Assembly: GCA_038237645.1 (NCBI GenBank)
Contig: JBBRYN010000023.1
Span: 1 to 44,303, forward strand
DNA from: QHCA01 sp038237645
GTDB lineage: Bacteria; Actinomycetota; Actinomycetes; Mycobacteriales; QHCA01
Direction: 5' to 3'
DNA: 44,303 bases
A model generated the notes under the pieces. The model had not been told where the DNA came from. It saw only the letters and a program-made list of their open reading frames with translations, and searched no databases. The position numbers were made by a program, and so were the translations under genes. Shown in pieces: positions 16,620 through 26,003 of the stretch. How positions within the stretch are numbered: position 1 is the first letter of the stretch; each line of letters begins with the position of its first letter.

Positions 16620-17659
16620 CCGGCGAGTCCGACGTGGTGGTCTCCGCCTTCGCCGAGCCGGCCGAACGCGAGGTGGAGGCCACGCTGCGGCCGCGCACGC
16701 TGGCGGAGTTCGTCGGCCAGCCCAAGGTGCGCGAGCAGCTCGAGTTGGTCCTGCACAGCGCCCTGCGTCGTGGCAAGCCGCCCGATCACGTCCTGCTCTC
16801 CGGGCCGCCGGGCCTGGGGAAGACCAGCCTGGCCATGATCATCGCCGCCGAGCTCGGAGCGACCGTTCGGGTCACCAGCGGCCCGGCCATCGAACGCGCC
16901 GGGGACCTGGCCGCCATCCTTACCAACCTCGCCGCCGGCGACGTGCTGTTCGTCGACGAGATCCACCGGATCGCCCGGCCGGCCGAGGAGTTGCTCTATG
17001 TCGCCATGGAGGACTTCCGCGTCGATGTGATAGTCGGCAAGGGCCCCGGAGCGACGGCGATACCGCTCGACGTCGAGCCGTTCACGCTGGTCGGTGCCAC
17101 CACCCGATCCGGACTGCTCACCGGGCCGTTGCGCGACCGCTTCGGCTTCGTCGGCCACATGGACTTCTACGACCCTGCCGATCTGGTACGGGTGCTCCAC
17201 CGCAGCGCCGGGATTCTGGGGGTGCCGCTGCGGGCCGACGGCGCCGTCGAGATCGCCGGCCGGTCCCGGGGCACGCCGCGGATCGCCAACCGTCTGCTGC
17301 GCCGGGTTCGCGACTTCGCCGAGGTGCGGGCCGACGGCGTCGTCGATCGCGCCGTCGCCGAGGCCGCGTTGCTGGTCTACGACGTCGACGAGCGGGGCCT
17401 CGATCGGCTGGATCGGGCGGTCCTGGATGCGCTGGTGTCGCGATTCGGTGGCGGTCCGGTCGGCGTGTCGACGCTGGCCGTGGCCGTGGGGGAGGAGGCC
17501 GACACGGTCGAGGCGGTGTCCGAGCCGTTCCTGGTCCGGGCCGGCCTGCTGGCTCGCACCCCGCGCGGCCGCGTCGCGACGCCCGCCGCCTGGGCGCACC
17601 TCGGGCTCGCCGTTCCCAGCGCAGCGGCCGGCCCGCCGGCTCTCTTCGGCAACCTATAG
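16616..17659 (+). CDS. ruvB: Holliday junction branch migration ATPase RuvB
   Basis: The 347-residue AAA+ motor has Walker A GPPGLGKTS (about 62-70), Walker B FVDEIH (about 111-116), sensor GATTRSGLL, the arginine finger in PLRDRFGF and a C-terminal winged-helix domain. It pumps DNA through the RuvA-bound junction. The ATG overlaps the ruvA stop (ATGA). The length is normal and all key residues are present. Confidence 0.97.
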   Translation: MTGESDVVVSAFAEPAEREVEATLRPRTLAEFVGQPKVREQLELVLHSALRRGKPPDHVLLSGPPGLGKTSLAMIIAAELGATVRVTSGPAIERAGDLAAILTNLAAGDVLFVDEIHRIARPAEELLYVAMEDFRVDVIVGKGPGATAIPLDVEPFTLVGATTRSGLLTGPLRDRFGFVGHMDFYDPADLVRVLHRSAGILGVPLRADGAVEIAGRSRGTPRIANRLLRRVRDFAEVRADGVVDRAVAEAALLVYDVDERGLDRLDRAVLDALVSRFGGGPVGVSTLAVAVGEEADTVEAVSEPFLVRAGLLARTPRGRVATPAAWAHLGLAVPSAAAGPPALFGNL

Positions 17660-17791
17660 GCTCGGAACTCTCCCGGTGCCCCGCAGATCGGTCCCGGCAC
17701 GCGTTCGGGCGAGGGCGGGTCCGGCCGGACTTGCCACGGCATGCTGTCGGGGCCGCCCGACCCGCTCACCTGCCCGAAAGGCGAGAGACAC

Positions 17792-18181
17792 GTGATCACC
17801 GCCAGCGCCCAGCTCATGGCTCCCGCCAACCGGGGAGCCGGCCTCACCCCGCTGTTGCTCCTGATCGGATTGGGCGCCTTCACGTACCTGATCCTGATCC
17901 GGCCGCAGCGCAACCGGATGAAGAAGTTGCAACAGACCCAGGCCACCCTCGACCCGGGTGCGGAGATCATGACGACCGCCGGGCTCTACGCCACCGTGGT
18001 CGAGGTGGACGGCGACGTGGTTACGCTGGAGACGTCGCCCGGGGTGCATCAGCGCTTCGCCCGCGCCGCGGTAGCGCGCGTTGTCACCCCCGCCGGCGGC
18101 GATGCCGGCACCGACGGCGATGACGGCGGTGACGGGAGCGACGGGGAAGCGCCGGACGACGCCTCAGCCGTCGAACGCTGA
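17792..18181 (+). CDS. yajC: Preprotein translocase subunit YajC
   Basis: The 129-residue protein has a single membrane helix (about residues 18-36), the conserved IRPQRNRMKKLQQ segment and the MTTAGLYATVVEVD beta region of YajC, then an acidic Asp/Gly-rich tail. It is a small accessory of the SecDF complex. The GTG at 17792 was chosen for its spacing after GAAAGG; an ATG at 17741 is possible but adds 17 uncharacteristic residues. secD follows 62 bases later. The 132-base gap after ruvB shows no strong promoter. Confidence 0.9.
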   Translation: MITASAQLMAPANRGAGLTPLLLLIGLGAFTYLILIRPQRNRMKKLQQTQATLDPGAEIMTTAGLYATVVEVDGDVVTLETSPGVHQRFARAAVARVVTPAGGDAGTDGDDGGDGSDGEAPDDASAVER

Positions 18182-18243
18182 ACCCGCTCGGCGATACCGA
18201 ACGACGACCCTCCGACCAAGAGACGATCAGGGAGAGGCCACAC

Positions 18244-19983
18244 GTGGCAGCACCGTCTGGACAGCTGCGGGTCGGGCGCTACTTCATCGCCCTGGCAGCA
18301 GTCATCGCCTTGATCTACGGCCTGGTCTTCTTCACCGGCTCCACTCGCACCCCGAAACTCGGACTGGATCTGCAGGGCGGCACCACGCTCACCCTCAAGG
18401 CGGTCACCAAAGACGGCAAGGCGCCACGCAAGGACAGCCTCAACGAGGCCCGCATCATCATCGAGCGCCGGGTCAACGGCACCGGCGTGGCGGAGGCCCA
18501 GGTGGTGACCCAGGGCAACGACCAGATCGTGGTGTCCGTGCCCGGACGCGAACCGATCCGCCAACTCACCAGCACGGCCCAACTGCGGTTCCGACAGGTG
18601 CTGCAAACGGGCCCGGGCGCGGTCGCGGCCCCCCCGGCGGCCAACCCTTCGTCGCTGCCGTCGCCCGCGCGGGGGGGCTCGTCCGCGACCCCGGCGAAGA
18701 CGCCGGCGAAGAAGGCGGTGCTGACCTCCGCGCTGATCGCCCCCACCGCCACTGCCAAGCCCGGTGCGACCAGCACGCCCAAGCCCGGTGCGAGCGCCAC
18801 TCCGACGCCGTCGGTGTCGCCCAGCGCCGCGCCGACGGGGCCGACGGCCGCCGACATCGCCCAACTGGTGAAGCTGCCCGCGGAGACGGTCTTCCGGCTC
18901 AACCAGGTGACCTGTGCGGTGCTCAAGCTGCGGCCACCCGGCTCGATCGACGAGGTGAACAAGACCCAGGTCGCCTGCGACGAGACCGGCCAGACCAAGT
19001 ACCTCCTCGACAAGGCCCGGGTGGTCGGTACCGAGGTCGGCAACGCCGACTACCAGGTCGACTCCCAAAACGGTGGGTGGAAGGTCATCCTGAGCTTCAG
19101 GGGCAAGGGTCAGGGTCGGTGGACCCAACTGACCCGGGACGCCGTCAGCGCGCAGCCGCCCAAGAACGAGGTCGCCATCGTGCTCGATGATGTGGTGGTC
19201 TCCGCGCCGCGGATCGAAGTCGAGATTGCAGGCAAGGCCGAGATCACCGGGCAGTTCACCCAGAGCCAGGCCAAGACCCTGGCCAACCAGTTGAAATACG
19301 GCGCCCTGCCGCTCACCTTCCAGCTCCTGAACCAGTCAACGGTCTCCCCGACGCTCGGTGTCGACCAGCTCAACGGTGGCCTGATCGCCGGCGGCATCGG
19401 CCTGATTCTGGTAGCGGTCTACTCCCTGCTCTACTACCGGATCCTCGGCCTGGTGACCATCGCCAGCCTGGGTTTGTCCGCCCTTGTCACCTACGGCCTG
19501 ATCGTCTTGCTGGGTCGCAAGATCGGCTTCACGCTCACACTGGCCGGCATCGCCGGCTTCATCGTCGCGGTCGGCATTACCGCTGATTCTTTCGTGGTGT
19601 TCTTCGAGCGGCTCAAGGACGAGGTGAAGGACGGGCGCAGCGTCCGCTCGGCGGTCCCGCGTGCCTGGGTGCGGGCCAGGCGGACGATCCTGTCGGCCGA
19701 CGCGGTGTCCTTCCTCGCCGCTGCCGCGCTCTACGTGTTCACCGTGGGGGCGGTCCGCGGCTTCGCCTTCACCCTGGGCCTGTCGACCCTGCTCGACCTG
19801 CTGATCGTCTTCCTGTTCACCCATCCGCTGGTGTCGCTGACGGCACGCTCGCGCACATTCGACTCGCCGCGGATGACCGGGCTCGGCAATGTCCGGCACC
19901 GCGATCCGGCATTGGCCGCAGCGGCCGGAGCGGGGACCACCGGCACCCGGGGTCGCCGATCCACCCCCGCGAAGGAGTCCTGA
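18244..19983 (+). CDS. secD: Protein translocase subunit SecD
   Basis: The 579-residue RND-type subunit uses the proton gradient to help pull exported proteins through SecYEG. It has TM1 (about 13-31), the LGLDLQGGTTLTL motif (from 39), a large periplasmic P1 region and five more helices in the second half. Residues about 121-205 are a Pro/Ala/Ser/Thr-rich low-complexity insert not found in enterobacterial SecD but frequent in actinobacteria. The C-terminus extends about 60 residues past the last helix. The GTG start has GGAGAGG 6 bases upstream. secF begins 1 base after the stop. Confidence 0.96.
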   Translation: MAAPSGQLRVGRYFIALAAVIALIYGLVFFTGSTRTPKLGLDLQGGTTLTLKAVTKDGKAPRKDSLNEARIIIERRVNGTGVAEAQVVTQGNDQIVVSVPGREPIRQLTSTAQLRFRQVLQTGPGAVAAPPAANPSSLPSPARGGSSATPAKTPAKKAVLTSALIAPTATAKPGATSTPKPGASATPTPSVSPSAAPTGPTAADIAQLVKLPAETVFRLNQVTCAVLKLRPPGSIDEVNKTQVACDETGQTKYLLDKARVVGTEVGNADYQVDSQNGGWKVILSFRGKGQGRWTQLTRDAVSAQPPKNEVAIVLDDVVVSAPRIEVEIAGKAEITGQFTQSQAKTLANQLKYGALPLTFQLLNQSTVSPTLGVDQLNGGLIAGGIGLILVAVYSLLYYRILGLVTIASLGLSALVTYGLIVLLGRKIGFTLTLAGIAGFIVAVGITADSFVVFFERLKDEVKDGRSVRSAVPRAWVRARRTILSADAVSFLAAAALYVFTVGAVRGFAFTLGLSTLLDLLIVFLFTHPLVSLTARSRTFDSPRMTGLGNVRHRDPALAAAAGAGTTGTRGRRSTPAKES

Positions 19984-19984
19984 C

Positions 19985-21202
19985 GTGACCCTGGCCGGCC
20001 GGCTCTACCGCGGCGAGACCAACTTCGACCTGATCGGCAATCGCAAGCGCTGGTATCTCGCCTCGGCAGTGCTGCTGCTGATCTGCGTGCTGTCCTTCTC
20101 CTTCCGCGGGTTCAACTTCGGCATCGAGTTCGCCGGTGGCAACTCCTACCTCGTGCCGGAGAAGGCCGGCGTGACGGTCGCCGCCGTCCGCGACGCCGTC
20201 GCATCGCAGGGCGTCGAGGTGGCTACCGCGCAGGAGGTGGGCACGGGCGCCAACCGCCGCGTCCAGATCCGGACCGCCGTGCTGACGGCGAACCAGGCCG
20301 AGCGGGTCCGCGATGTGATCGCGAAGAAGACCGGCGTGCCGGTCAGCGAGGTCAGCGTCACGACGGTGAGCTCCTCGTGGGGCAGCGACGTCACCAAGAA
20401 GGCGCTCACCGGCCTGGTGGTCTTCCTGGTGGCGGTCTGTGTCTACATCGGCTTCCGGTTCGAGCCCAAGATGGCAATCGCCGCGATCGCGGCGCTGCTG
20501 CACGACGTCGTCGTCGCGGCCGGCATCTATTCCCTGGTGGGGTTCGAGGTGACACCGTCGACGGTGGTCGGTCTCCTCACCATCCTCGGGTTCTCCCTGT
20601 ACGACACCGTCGTCGTCTTCGACAAGGTCGCCGAAAACTCCAAGGGCCTGCTCGGTGGCGCGCGCATGACGTTCTCCGAGGCGGCGAACCTCGCGGTCAA
20701 CCAGACCTTCATGCGGTCGATCAACACGTCGCTGATCGCGTTGCTTCCGGTGGCCGGACTGCTTTTCGTGGGTGCCGGGCTGCTCGGTGTGGGGACGCTC
20801 AAGGATCTGGCGCTGGTGCTCTTCGTCGGCCTGGCCTCCGGTGCCTATTCGTCGCTGTTCCTCGCCACCCCGATCCTGGCCGACCTCAAGGAACGGGATC
20901 CGGCATACGCCGCGCTGCGCCAGCGGGTGCTCGCCAAGCGGTCCGGCGCGCAGACCACACCGAGCCGGCGGCCGGCCCGGGCGGCCGGACCGGCGGGTGA
21001 GCGCAAGGCCGCCAAGGCGACCGCCGGCACGGCTGTTCTCGATCGCGACTCCGGCACGGACGGCGACGACGACGCGGCGGGTGCGGCCCGGGTGCAGGCG
21101 ACGCCGGCGAGGCGCCCGGCGCAGCGTGCCCGGCCACGTCCCAGCAGCTCGGGTGCCCGCAAGAAGGGCGGCCGGCCCAGCGGGAGCAAGCGCAAGCGGT
21201 GA
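19985..21202 (+). CDS. secF: Protein translocase subunit SecF
   Basis: The 405-residue partner of SecD has TM1 (about 21-40), the FGIEFAGGNSY motif near residue 46 and five C-terminal helices, with the SLYDTVVVFDKV motif between the middle ones. Residues after about 315 form a long Ala/Arg/Lys-rich, presumably disordered cytoplasmic tail that ends in GSKRKR. The GTG is preceded by GAAGGAG at 19971-19977. Its stop overlaps the apt GTG. Confidence 0.96.
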   Translation: MTLAGRLYRGETNFDLIGNRKRWYLASAVLLLICVLSFSFRGFNFGIEFAGGNSYLVPEKAGVTVAAVRDAVASQGVEVATAQEVGTGANRRVQIRTAVLTANQAERVRDVIAKKTGVPVSEVSVTTVSSSWGSDVTKKALTGLVVFLVAVCVYIGFRFEPKMAIAAIAALLHDVVVAAGIYSLVGFEVTPSTVVGLLTILGFSLYDTVVVFDKVAENSKGLLGGARMTFSEAANLAVNQTFMRSINTSLIALLPVAGLLFVGAGLLGVGTLKDLALVLFVGLASGAYSSLFLATPILADLKERDPAYAALRQRVLAKRSGAQTTPSRRPARAAGPAGERKAAKATAGTAVLDRDSGTDGDDDAAGAARVQATPARRPAQRARPRPSSSGARKKGGRPSGSKRKR

Positions 21203-21747
21203 GCGGTGCGGTCGACGCCGGTGAGTCGGTCGCCGGCTCCATCCGCGATGTTCCCGACTTCCCCAGGCCGGGCATCCTGTTCAAGGACCTCACCCCGCTG
21301 TTCGCCGACGCTCCGGCGCTGCGGCGGGTGATCGACGCTCTCATCGAGGCTCAGGGAGCCGCCCGGTTCGACCTGGTAGCGGGCATCGAGGCACGCGGGT
21401 TCGTGCTGGCGGGCGGCATCGCGTACGCGGCTGGTGTCGGGATGCTGCCGATCCGTAAGGCGGGCAAGCTGCCGCGCGCAGTCCTCGCCGAGAGCTACGC
21501 GCTGGAGTACGGCCAGGGCACTCTCGAGGTGCACGCCGATGCGTTCGCGGCGGGCACCCTGACCGAGGCCCGCGTCCTGGTGGTCGACGACGTCCTGGCG
21601 ACCGGCGGCACCATCGCGGCGGCCCTCAAGCTGATCGAGCGGGCTGGTGGACAGGTGTCGGGGATCGGCGTCGTGCTGGAAATAGCGGCCCTCGGTGGGC
21701 GGCAGCGGTTGGCCCCGTGGTCGATAGCGGCCCTGCTCCAGGTGTGA
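21199..21747 (+). CDS. apt: Adenine phosphoribosyltransferase
   Basis: The 182-residue type I phosphoribosyltransferase salvages adenine to AMP using PRPP. It shows the PRPP loop VLVVDDVLATGG (about 130-141), the GIEARGF loop and an IRKAGKLP flexible loop. The GTG overlaps the secF stop by 4 bases. Its position between secF and relA is widely conserved in actinobacteria. Confidence 0.95.
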   Translation: MSGAVDAGESVAGSIRDVPDFPRPGILFKDLTPLFADAPALRRVIDALIEAQGAARFDLVAGIEARGFVLAGGIAYAAGVGMLPIRKAGKLPRAVLAESYALEYGQGTLEVHADAFAAGTLTEARVLVVDDVLATGGTIAAALKLIERAGGQVSGIGVVLEIAALGGRQRLAPWSIAALLQV

Positions 21748-21754
21748 TCCCAGC

Positions 21755-21760
21755 TACCAT
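21755..21760 (+). promoter_or_regulatory. Candidate -10 box for relA
   Basis: TACCAT lies 48 bases before the relA GTG and 7 bases after the apt stop, so relA can probably be transcribed separately from the sec-apt operon. Confidence 0.45.
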
Positions 21761-21808
21761 GGAGGCTCGGACGGTCTGATTCGGCTGCATCCAAGGCAAG
21801 GAGCGCTC

Positions 21809-24322
21809 GTGGCACCCGAGTCCTCCGTTCCCGGGTCGGGGGTCACGTTGCCCGGCGTCCGGGACGACGAAGCGGTCGCGCCTCGCGACGATTCAACCCT
21901 GTCGCCCCGCGAGGACACCGCAGCGCCACCGGCAGCACCATCGTCAGCACCGGGGCGGCCCGTGCCGCCCCACCCTTCGGTGTCCCACGGCGACCGGGAC
22001 CCGGGGGACACCCTCACCGCCCCCGAGCCGGAAGACGTTGTCGGGCCGGTCGAGGAGGGCCGCGGCGCGCCGAGCGGCCGTCGGGTCCGGGCCCGGTTGG
22101 CCAGGCGGATCGGGCACACCGCCAAGCCAGGGCACGGTGCGGTCCTCGAGCCGCTCATCGGCACCCATCGAGCGGCACATCCCAAGGCCGACCTCAAGTC
22201 GTTGCAGCAGGCCTACGAGACGGCCGAGCGTTTTCACCGGGGGCAGCTGCGCAAGAGCGGGGACCCATACATCACCCATCCGCTGGCCGTGGCTACCATC
22301 CTCGCCGAGCTGGGCATGGACACCACGACGCTGGTCGCTGCCCTGCTGCACGATACGGTCGAGGACACCGGCTACACCCTCGAGCAGCTCAAGATCGACT
22401 ACAACGCTGAGGTCGCCCACCTCGTCGATGGCGTCACCAAGCTCGACAAGGTCAAGTTCGGCGCCGCGGCGGAGGCGGAGACGATCCGCAAGATGGTCGT
22501 CGCCATGGCGCGCGACCCGCGCGTCCTGGTCATCAAACTGGCCGACCGGCTGCACAACATGCGCACCCTGCGATTCCTCCCGCGCGACAAGCAGGAACGC
22601 AAGTCGCGAGAGGTGCTGGAGGTGCTCGCACCACTTGCCCATCGGCTGGGCATGAACACCGTCAAGTGGGAGCTGGAGGATCTGGCCTTCGCCACCCTCT
22701 ATCCGAAGCGTTACGACGAGATCGTCCGCCTGGTGAGCGAACGCGCGCCCTCGCGGGACGTCGCCCTGGTGCAGGTGACGGAGAAGGTCCAGGCCGACCT
22801 GAACGCCGCCAAGATCAAGGCCACCGTCAGCGGCCGGCCGAAGCACTACTACTCCATCTACCAGAAGATGATCGTGCGGGGCCGGGACTTCACCGAGATC
22901 TACGATCTGGTCGGCATCCGGATCCACGTCGACTCCGTGCGTGACTGCTATGCGGCCCTCGGCGTGATCCACGCCAACTGGCAGCCGGTCCCTGGCCGGT
23001 TCAAGGACTTCATCGCCATGCCGAAGTTCAACATGTACCAATCGCTGCACACCACGGTGATCGGTCCGGAGGGCAAGCCGGTCGAGATGCAGATCCGCTC
23101 GTGGGCGATGCACCGGACGGCGGAGTACGGCATTGCCGCGCACTGGAAGTACAAGGAGACCAAGGGCAGCCCGGTGACCGGGCTCGGTGGTCAGGTCGAC
23201 GACATGAGCTGGCTGCGCCAGTTGCTCGACTGGCAGCGCGAGACCGACGACCCCACCGAGTTCCTGGAGTCCCTGCGCTACGACCTCGGCGGTCAGGAGG
23301 TTTTCGTCTTCACCCCCAAGGGCGACGTCATCCCCCTGCCGGTCGAATCCACGCCGGTCGACTTCGCCTACGCGGTGCACACCGAGGTCGGGCACCGCTG
23401 CATCGGTGCCCGGGTCAACGGGCGACTGGTCCCGCTGGAGTCCAAACTGGACAACGGCGACGTCGTCGAGGTGTTCACCTCCAAGTCCGAGACGGCGGGA
23501 CCGTCGCGGGACTGGGTGACATTCGTCAAGAGCCCGCGCGCCCGCACCAAGATCAGGCAGTGGTTCGCCAAGGAACGCCGCGAGGACGCCATCGAGTCGG
23601 GCAAGGAGGCGATCAGCCGGGCCATGCGCAAGCAGGGACTGCCGCTGCAGCGACTGCTCGGCGGGGACGCGCTGACCACGCTCGCCTGCGAGATGCACTA
23701 TGCCGACATCTCGGCGTTGTATGCCGCGGTGGGGGAAAACCACGTGTCGGCGGCCACGGTCGTGCACCGCCTGGTGGCCGCCATGGGCGGTCGCGAGGGC
23801 GCCGCGGAGGACATCTCCGAGACAGCCGCGCCCACCCGTCCGCCGTCCCGGCGGATGCCCGCTGCCGGTGACGCCGGGGTCATCGTCAAAGGCGCGACCG
23901 ACATCTACGTCAAGCTGTCGAAGTGCTGCACACCGGTGCCCGGTGACGAGGTGCTGGGATTCGTCACGCACGGCGGCGGTGTCTCGGTGCACCGCACCGA
24001 TTGCACCAACGCCGGCGACCTGATGGGCCAGCCCGAACGCCTCGTCGAGGTCACCTGGGCGCCGACTGCCGACTCGATGTTCCTGGTCGCGATCCAGGTG
24101 GAGGCGCTCGACCGGCACCGGCTGCTCTCCGACGTGACCCGGGTCCTCTCCGACGAGCGGGTCAACATCCTGTCGGCATCGGTGACCACCACACGCGACC
24201 GGGTGGCGGTCTCCCGGTTTACCTTCGAAATGGCCGACCCGAAGCACCTCGGCCACCTGCTGCGGACCGTACGCGGCGTCGGCGGTGTCTACGACGTCTA
24301 CCGCGTCACGAGCGGCAGCTGA
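21809..24322 (+). CDS. relA: Bifunctional (p)ppGpp synthetase/hydrolase (RelA/SpoT family)
   Basis: The 837-residue stringent-response enzyme has all domains. A disordered N-terminal extension covers about 115 residues. The HD hydrolase follows, with LLHDTVED near 178-185 and KLADRLHNMRTL. The synthetase contains RFKD near 397-400, the basic RXKD loop of bifunctional Rel enzymes. TGS begins at about 497 (FVFTPKGDVIPLP), then come a helical/zinc-finger region with KCCTPVPGDEV and a C-terminal ACT domain. It should make and degrade (p)ppGpp in response to uncharged tRNA on the ribosome. AAGGAG lies 5 bases before the GTG start. Confidence 0.96.
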   Translation: MAPESSVPGSGVTLPGVRDDEAVAPRDDSTLSPREDTAAPPAAPSSAPGRPVPPHPSVSHGDRDPGDTLTAPEPEDVVGPVEEGRGAPSGRRVRARLARRIGHTAKPGHGAVLEPLIGTHRAAHPKADLKSLQQAYETAERFHRGQLRKSGDPYITHPLAVATILAELGMDTTTLVAALLHDTVEDTGYTLEQLKIDYNAEVAHLVDGVTKLDKVKFGAAAEAETIRKMVVAMARDPRVLVIKLADRLHNMRTLRFLPRDKQERKSREVLEVLAPLAHRLGMNTVKWELEDLAFATLYPKRYDEIVRLVSERAPSRDVALVQVTEKVQADLNAAKIKATVSGRPKHYYSIYQKMIVRGRDFTEIYDLVGIRIHVDSVRDCYAALGVIHANWQPVPGRFKDFIAMPKFNMYQSLHTTVIGPEGKPVEMQIRSWAMHRTAEYGIAAHWKYKETKGSPVTGLGGQVDDMSWLRQLLDWQRETDDPTEFLESLRYDLGGQEVFVFTPKGDVIPLPVESTPVDFAYAVHTEVGHRCIGARVNGRLVPLESKLDNGDVVEVFTSKSETAGPSRDWVTFVKSPRARTKIRQWFAKERREDAIESGKEAISRAMRKQGLPLQRLLGGDALTTLACEMHYADISALYAAVGENHVSAATVVHRLVAAMGGREGAAEDISETAAPTRPPSRRMPAAGDAGVIVKGATDIYVKLSKCCTPVPGDEVLGFVTHGGGVSVHRTDCTNAGDLMGQPERLVEVTWAPTADSMFLVAIQVEALDRHRLLSDVTRVLSDERVNILSASVTTTRDRVAVSRFTFEMADPKHLGHLLRTVRGVGGVYDVYRVTSGS

Positions 24323-24332
24323 CCCGCATCAT

Positions 24333-24356
24333 CTGATCCTCAGCAGCACCGATCAG
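24333..24356. terminator. Possible bidirectional terminator between relA and the cyclophilin gene
   Basis: CTGATC (24333-24338) and GATCAG (24351-24356) form a 6-bp stem with a 12-base loop between the convergent stop codons. The stem overlaps the cyclophilin stop codon. It is short and weak. Confidence 0.3.
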
Positions 24357-25141
24357 CCGAGCACCTCGGCATGCTCGATGACGACGGGTTTGCTGGGCTT
24401 GCCATCGCCGGCCGGCTTGCCGGTGGGGTCGATCGCTCCCGCCTTGGCGATCTTCAGGACGATGTCGAGCCCGGCACTGATCGTGCCGAACCTGGTGTAC
24501 TTCGGCTGGAACCGCGTGTCCTGGTAGACGATGAAGAACTGGCTGCCGTTGGTGCCCGGCCCGGCGTTGGCCATCGCCAGCGTACCGGTGGGATAGGTGA
24601 CCTGTCGGTCGGTGTTTGCGGGCAGGCCCTCGTCGCCGAACCGGTAACCCGGCCCTCCTGCGCCCGTGCCGCCCGGGTCACCGCACTGCAGGACGAAGAT
24701 CTGGCTGGTGGTGAGCCGGTGGCACGGCACGTTGTCGAAGTACTTCTGCCGGGCCAGCGACAGGAAGCTGTTGACGGTGCACGGTGCCTTGGCCCGGTCG
24801 AGCGTCAGCGTCAGGCTGCCCTGGCCGGTGTCCAACCGCACCCGCGCCGTGCCGGCTTTGGCGACGCCCTTGCCGGGCGGCAGAGCGGCCTTGCGCGGCA
24901 CATCGCCGGACTGGCCGGGTGGCTTCTGGTAGCCGCAGGTCGTGGTCTTGGCCCCCGGCTTGTGCCCGGAGTTGAGCTTGGCGACGCCGAGAGCGGCGAG
25001 GCCGATCACCGCGACGACGGCCAGGGCAGCGCCGGTCGTGGCCTGGGCCCGTCGCCGGCGCCGGGCGGCCTCGGCCCGCTTGACCATCTGCCGCTGGAGC
25101 TTCTCGCGTGCGAGCTGACGCTGACGGTCCTTGCCGGGCAC
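24353..25141 (-). CDS. Membrane-anchored cyclophilin-type peptidyl-prolyl isomerase
   Basis: The 262-residue protein has an Arg/Lys/Gln-rich cytoplasmic N-terminus (about 1-33), one membrane helix (about 34-54) and an extracytoplasmic cyclophilin domain. That domain contains NSFLSLARQKYFDNVPCHRL, the GGTGAGGPGYRF loop and TNGSQFFIVYQDT. It probably assists folding of exported proteins; the mycobacterial gene in this position is ppiB (Rv2582). The GTG at 25141 is preceded by a purine-rich GAGGGGGAAG. The longer upstream frame overlaps the divergent promoter region and was rejected. Confidence 0.85.
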   Translation of the reverse strand: MPGKDRQRQLAREKLQRQMVKRAEAARRRRRAQATTGAALAVVAVIGLAALGVAKLNSGHKPGAKTTTCGYQKPPGQSGDVPRKAALPPGKGVAKAGTARVRLDTGQGSLTLTLDRAKAPCTVNSFLSLARQKYFDNVPCHRLTTSQIFVLQCGDPGGTGAGGPGYRFGDEGLPANTDRQVTYPTGTLAMANAGPGTNGSQFFIVYQDTRFQPKYTRFGTISAGLDIVLKIAKAGAIDPTGKPAGDGKPSKPVVIEHAEVLG

Positions 25142-25190
25142 AGGCGTTCTTCCCCCTCGTCGACGGCGGTCGCGGTATTGCGCTCGGGAA

Positions 25191-25213
25191 AGTCTACGGC
25201 GCGTCGGTAGGCT
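25191..25213. promoter_or_regulatory. Closely spaced divergent -10 boxes
   Basis: The minus strand has TAGACT at 25191-25196, 50 bases before the cyclophilin start. The plus strand has TAGGCT at 25208-25213, 104 bases before the hydrolase start. They are only 11 bases apart, so two polymerases could not open both at once. Confidence 0.35.
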
Positions 25214-25316
25214 GGATGTCGCCGCTGCTCGTGACCGGAGCCGGCGGCGACCGAAACTGCCGCAACCGACAGTGCTCGTGATCGAGACTGCTCCGCACCG
25301 AAGGGACTGACCGACC

Positions 25317-26003
25317 GTGCTCGTCGCCGGGTTTCCCGCCGGCCCGCCCGCGACGAACTGCTGGGTCGTCGCGACCGGGCCGGGGGAGCAGTGCGTCGTC
25401 ATCGATCCCGGGATGGGCGCGCAAGGACCGCTCGACGACGTGCTCCGGGAGCACCGGCTGCACCCCGTCGCCGTGCTTCTCACACATGGGCACATCGACC
25501 ACACGTTCGCCGTGGTGCCGGTCTGCGCCGCGCGCGGCGTCGCCGCCTACGTCCACCCGCGGGACCGCGGCCAGCTGACGGACCCCTGGGGTGGTCTGGG
25601 GATCACGCGGGACACGCCGCTGTTCGGCCGGCTGGATTTCGCCGAGCCCGACGACGTGCGCGAGCTGGCCGATGGTGCGGACCTGGAGCTGGCCGGCCTC
25701 CAACTGACCGTGGCCCTGGCACCGGGTCACACGCCGGGCTCCGTCGTCTTCGGCCTGAGCACCGGCGAGGAGCCGATGATGTTCTCCGGCGACCTGCTGT
25801 TCGCCGGCAGCATCGGCCGGGTCGATCTGCCTGGCGGCAGCGAGGCAGACATGCTGGCCTCGCTCGGCCGGGTGGTGCTGCCTCGCCCGGACGAGACTGT
25901 CGTGCTACCCGGCCACGGGTCGTCGACGACCATCGGCCGGGAGCGCACCGGCAACCCCTACCTGCAACTTGCCGGGCAACCCATCCCGAGGAGTGGGCTG
26001 TGA
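25317..26003 (+). CDS. Metallo-beta-lactamase fold hydrolase (glyoxalase II-like)
   Basis: The 228-residue protein has the binuclear metal motif HGHIDHT (about 59-65), GHTPGS, the bridging Asp in FSGDLLF and the C-terminal LPGHGSSTT. The FAGSIGRVDLPGG segment is typical of the glyoxalase II-like branch found in this position in actinobacteria (Rv2581c in M. tuberculosis). Thioester hydrolysis is likely; the substrate is unknown. GAAGGG precedes the GTG start. The stop overlaps the hisS GTG. Confidence 0.85.
   Translation: MLVAGFPAGPPATNCWVVATGPGEQCVVIDPGMGAQGPLDDVLREHRLHPVAVLLTHGHIDHTFAVVPVCAARGVAAYVHPRDRGQLTDPWGGLGITRDTPLFGRLDFAEPDDVRELADGADLELAGLQLTVALAPGHTPGSVVFGLSTGEEPMMFSGDLLFAGSIGRVDLPGGSEADMLASLGRVVLPRPDETVVLPGHGSSTTIGRERTGNPYLQLAGQPIPRSGL

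Noticed and set aside
21944..24256. 770-codon minus-strand frame opposite relA
   Set aside because: Shadow of relA; no recognisable motif, and relA has all expected domains.
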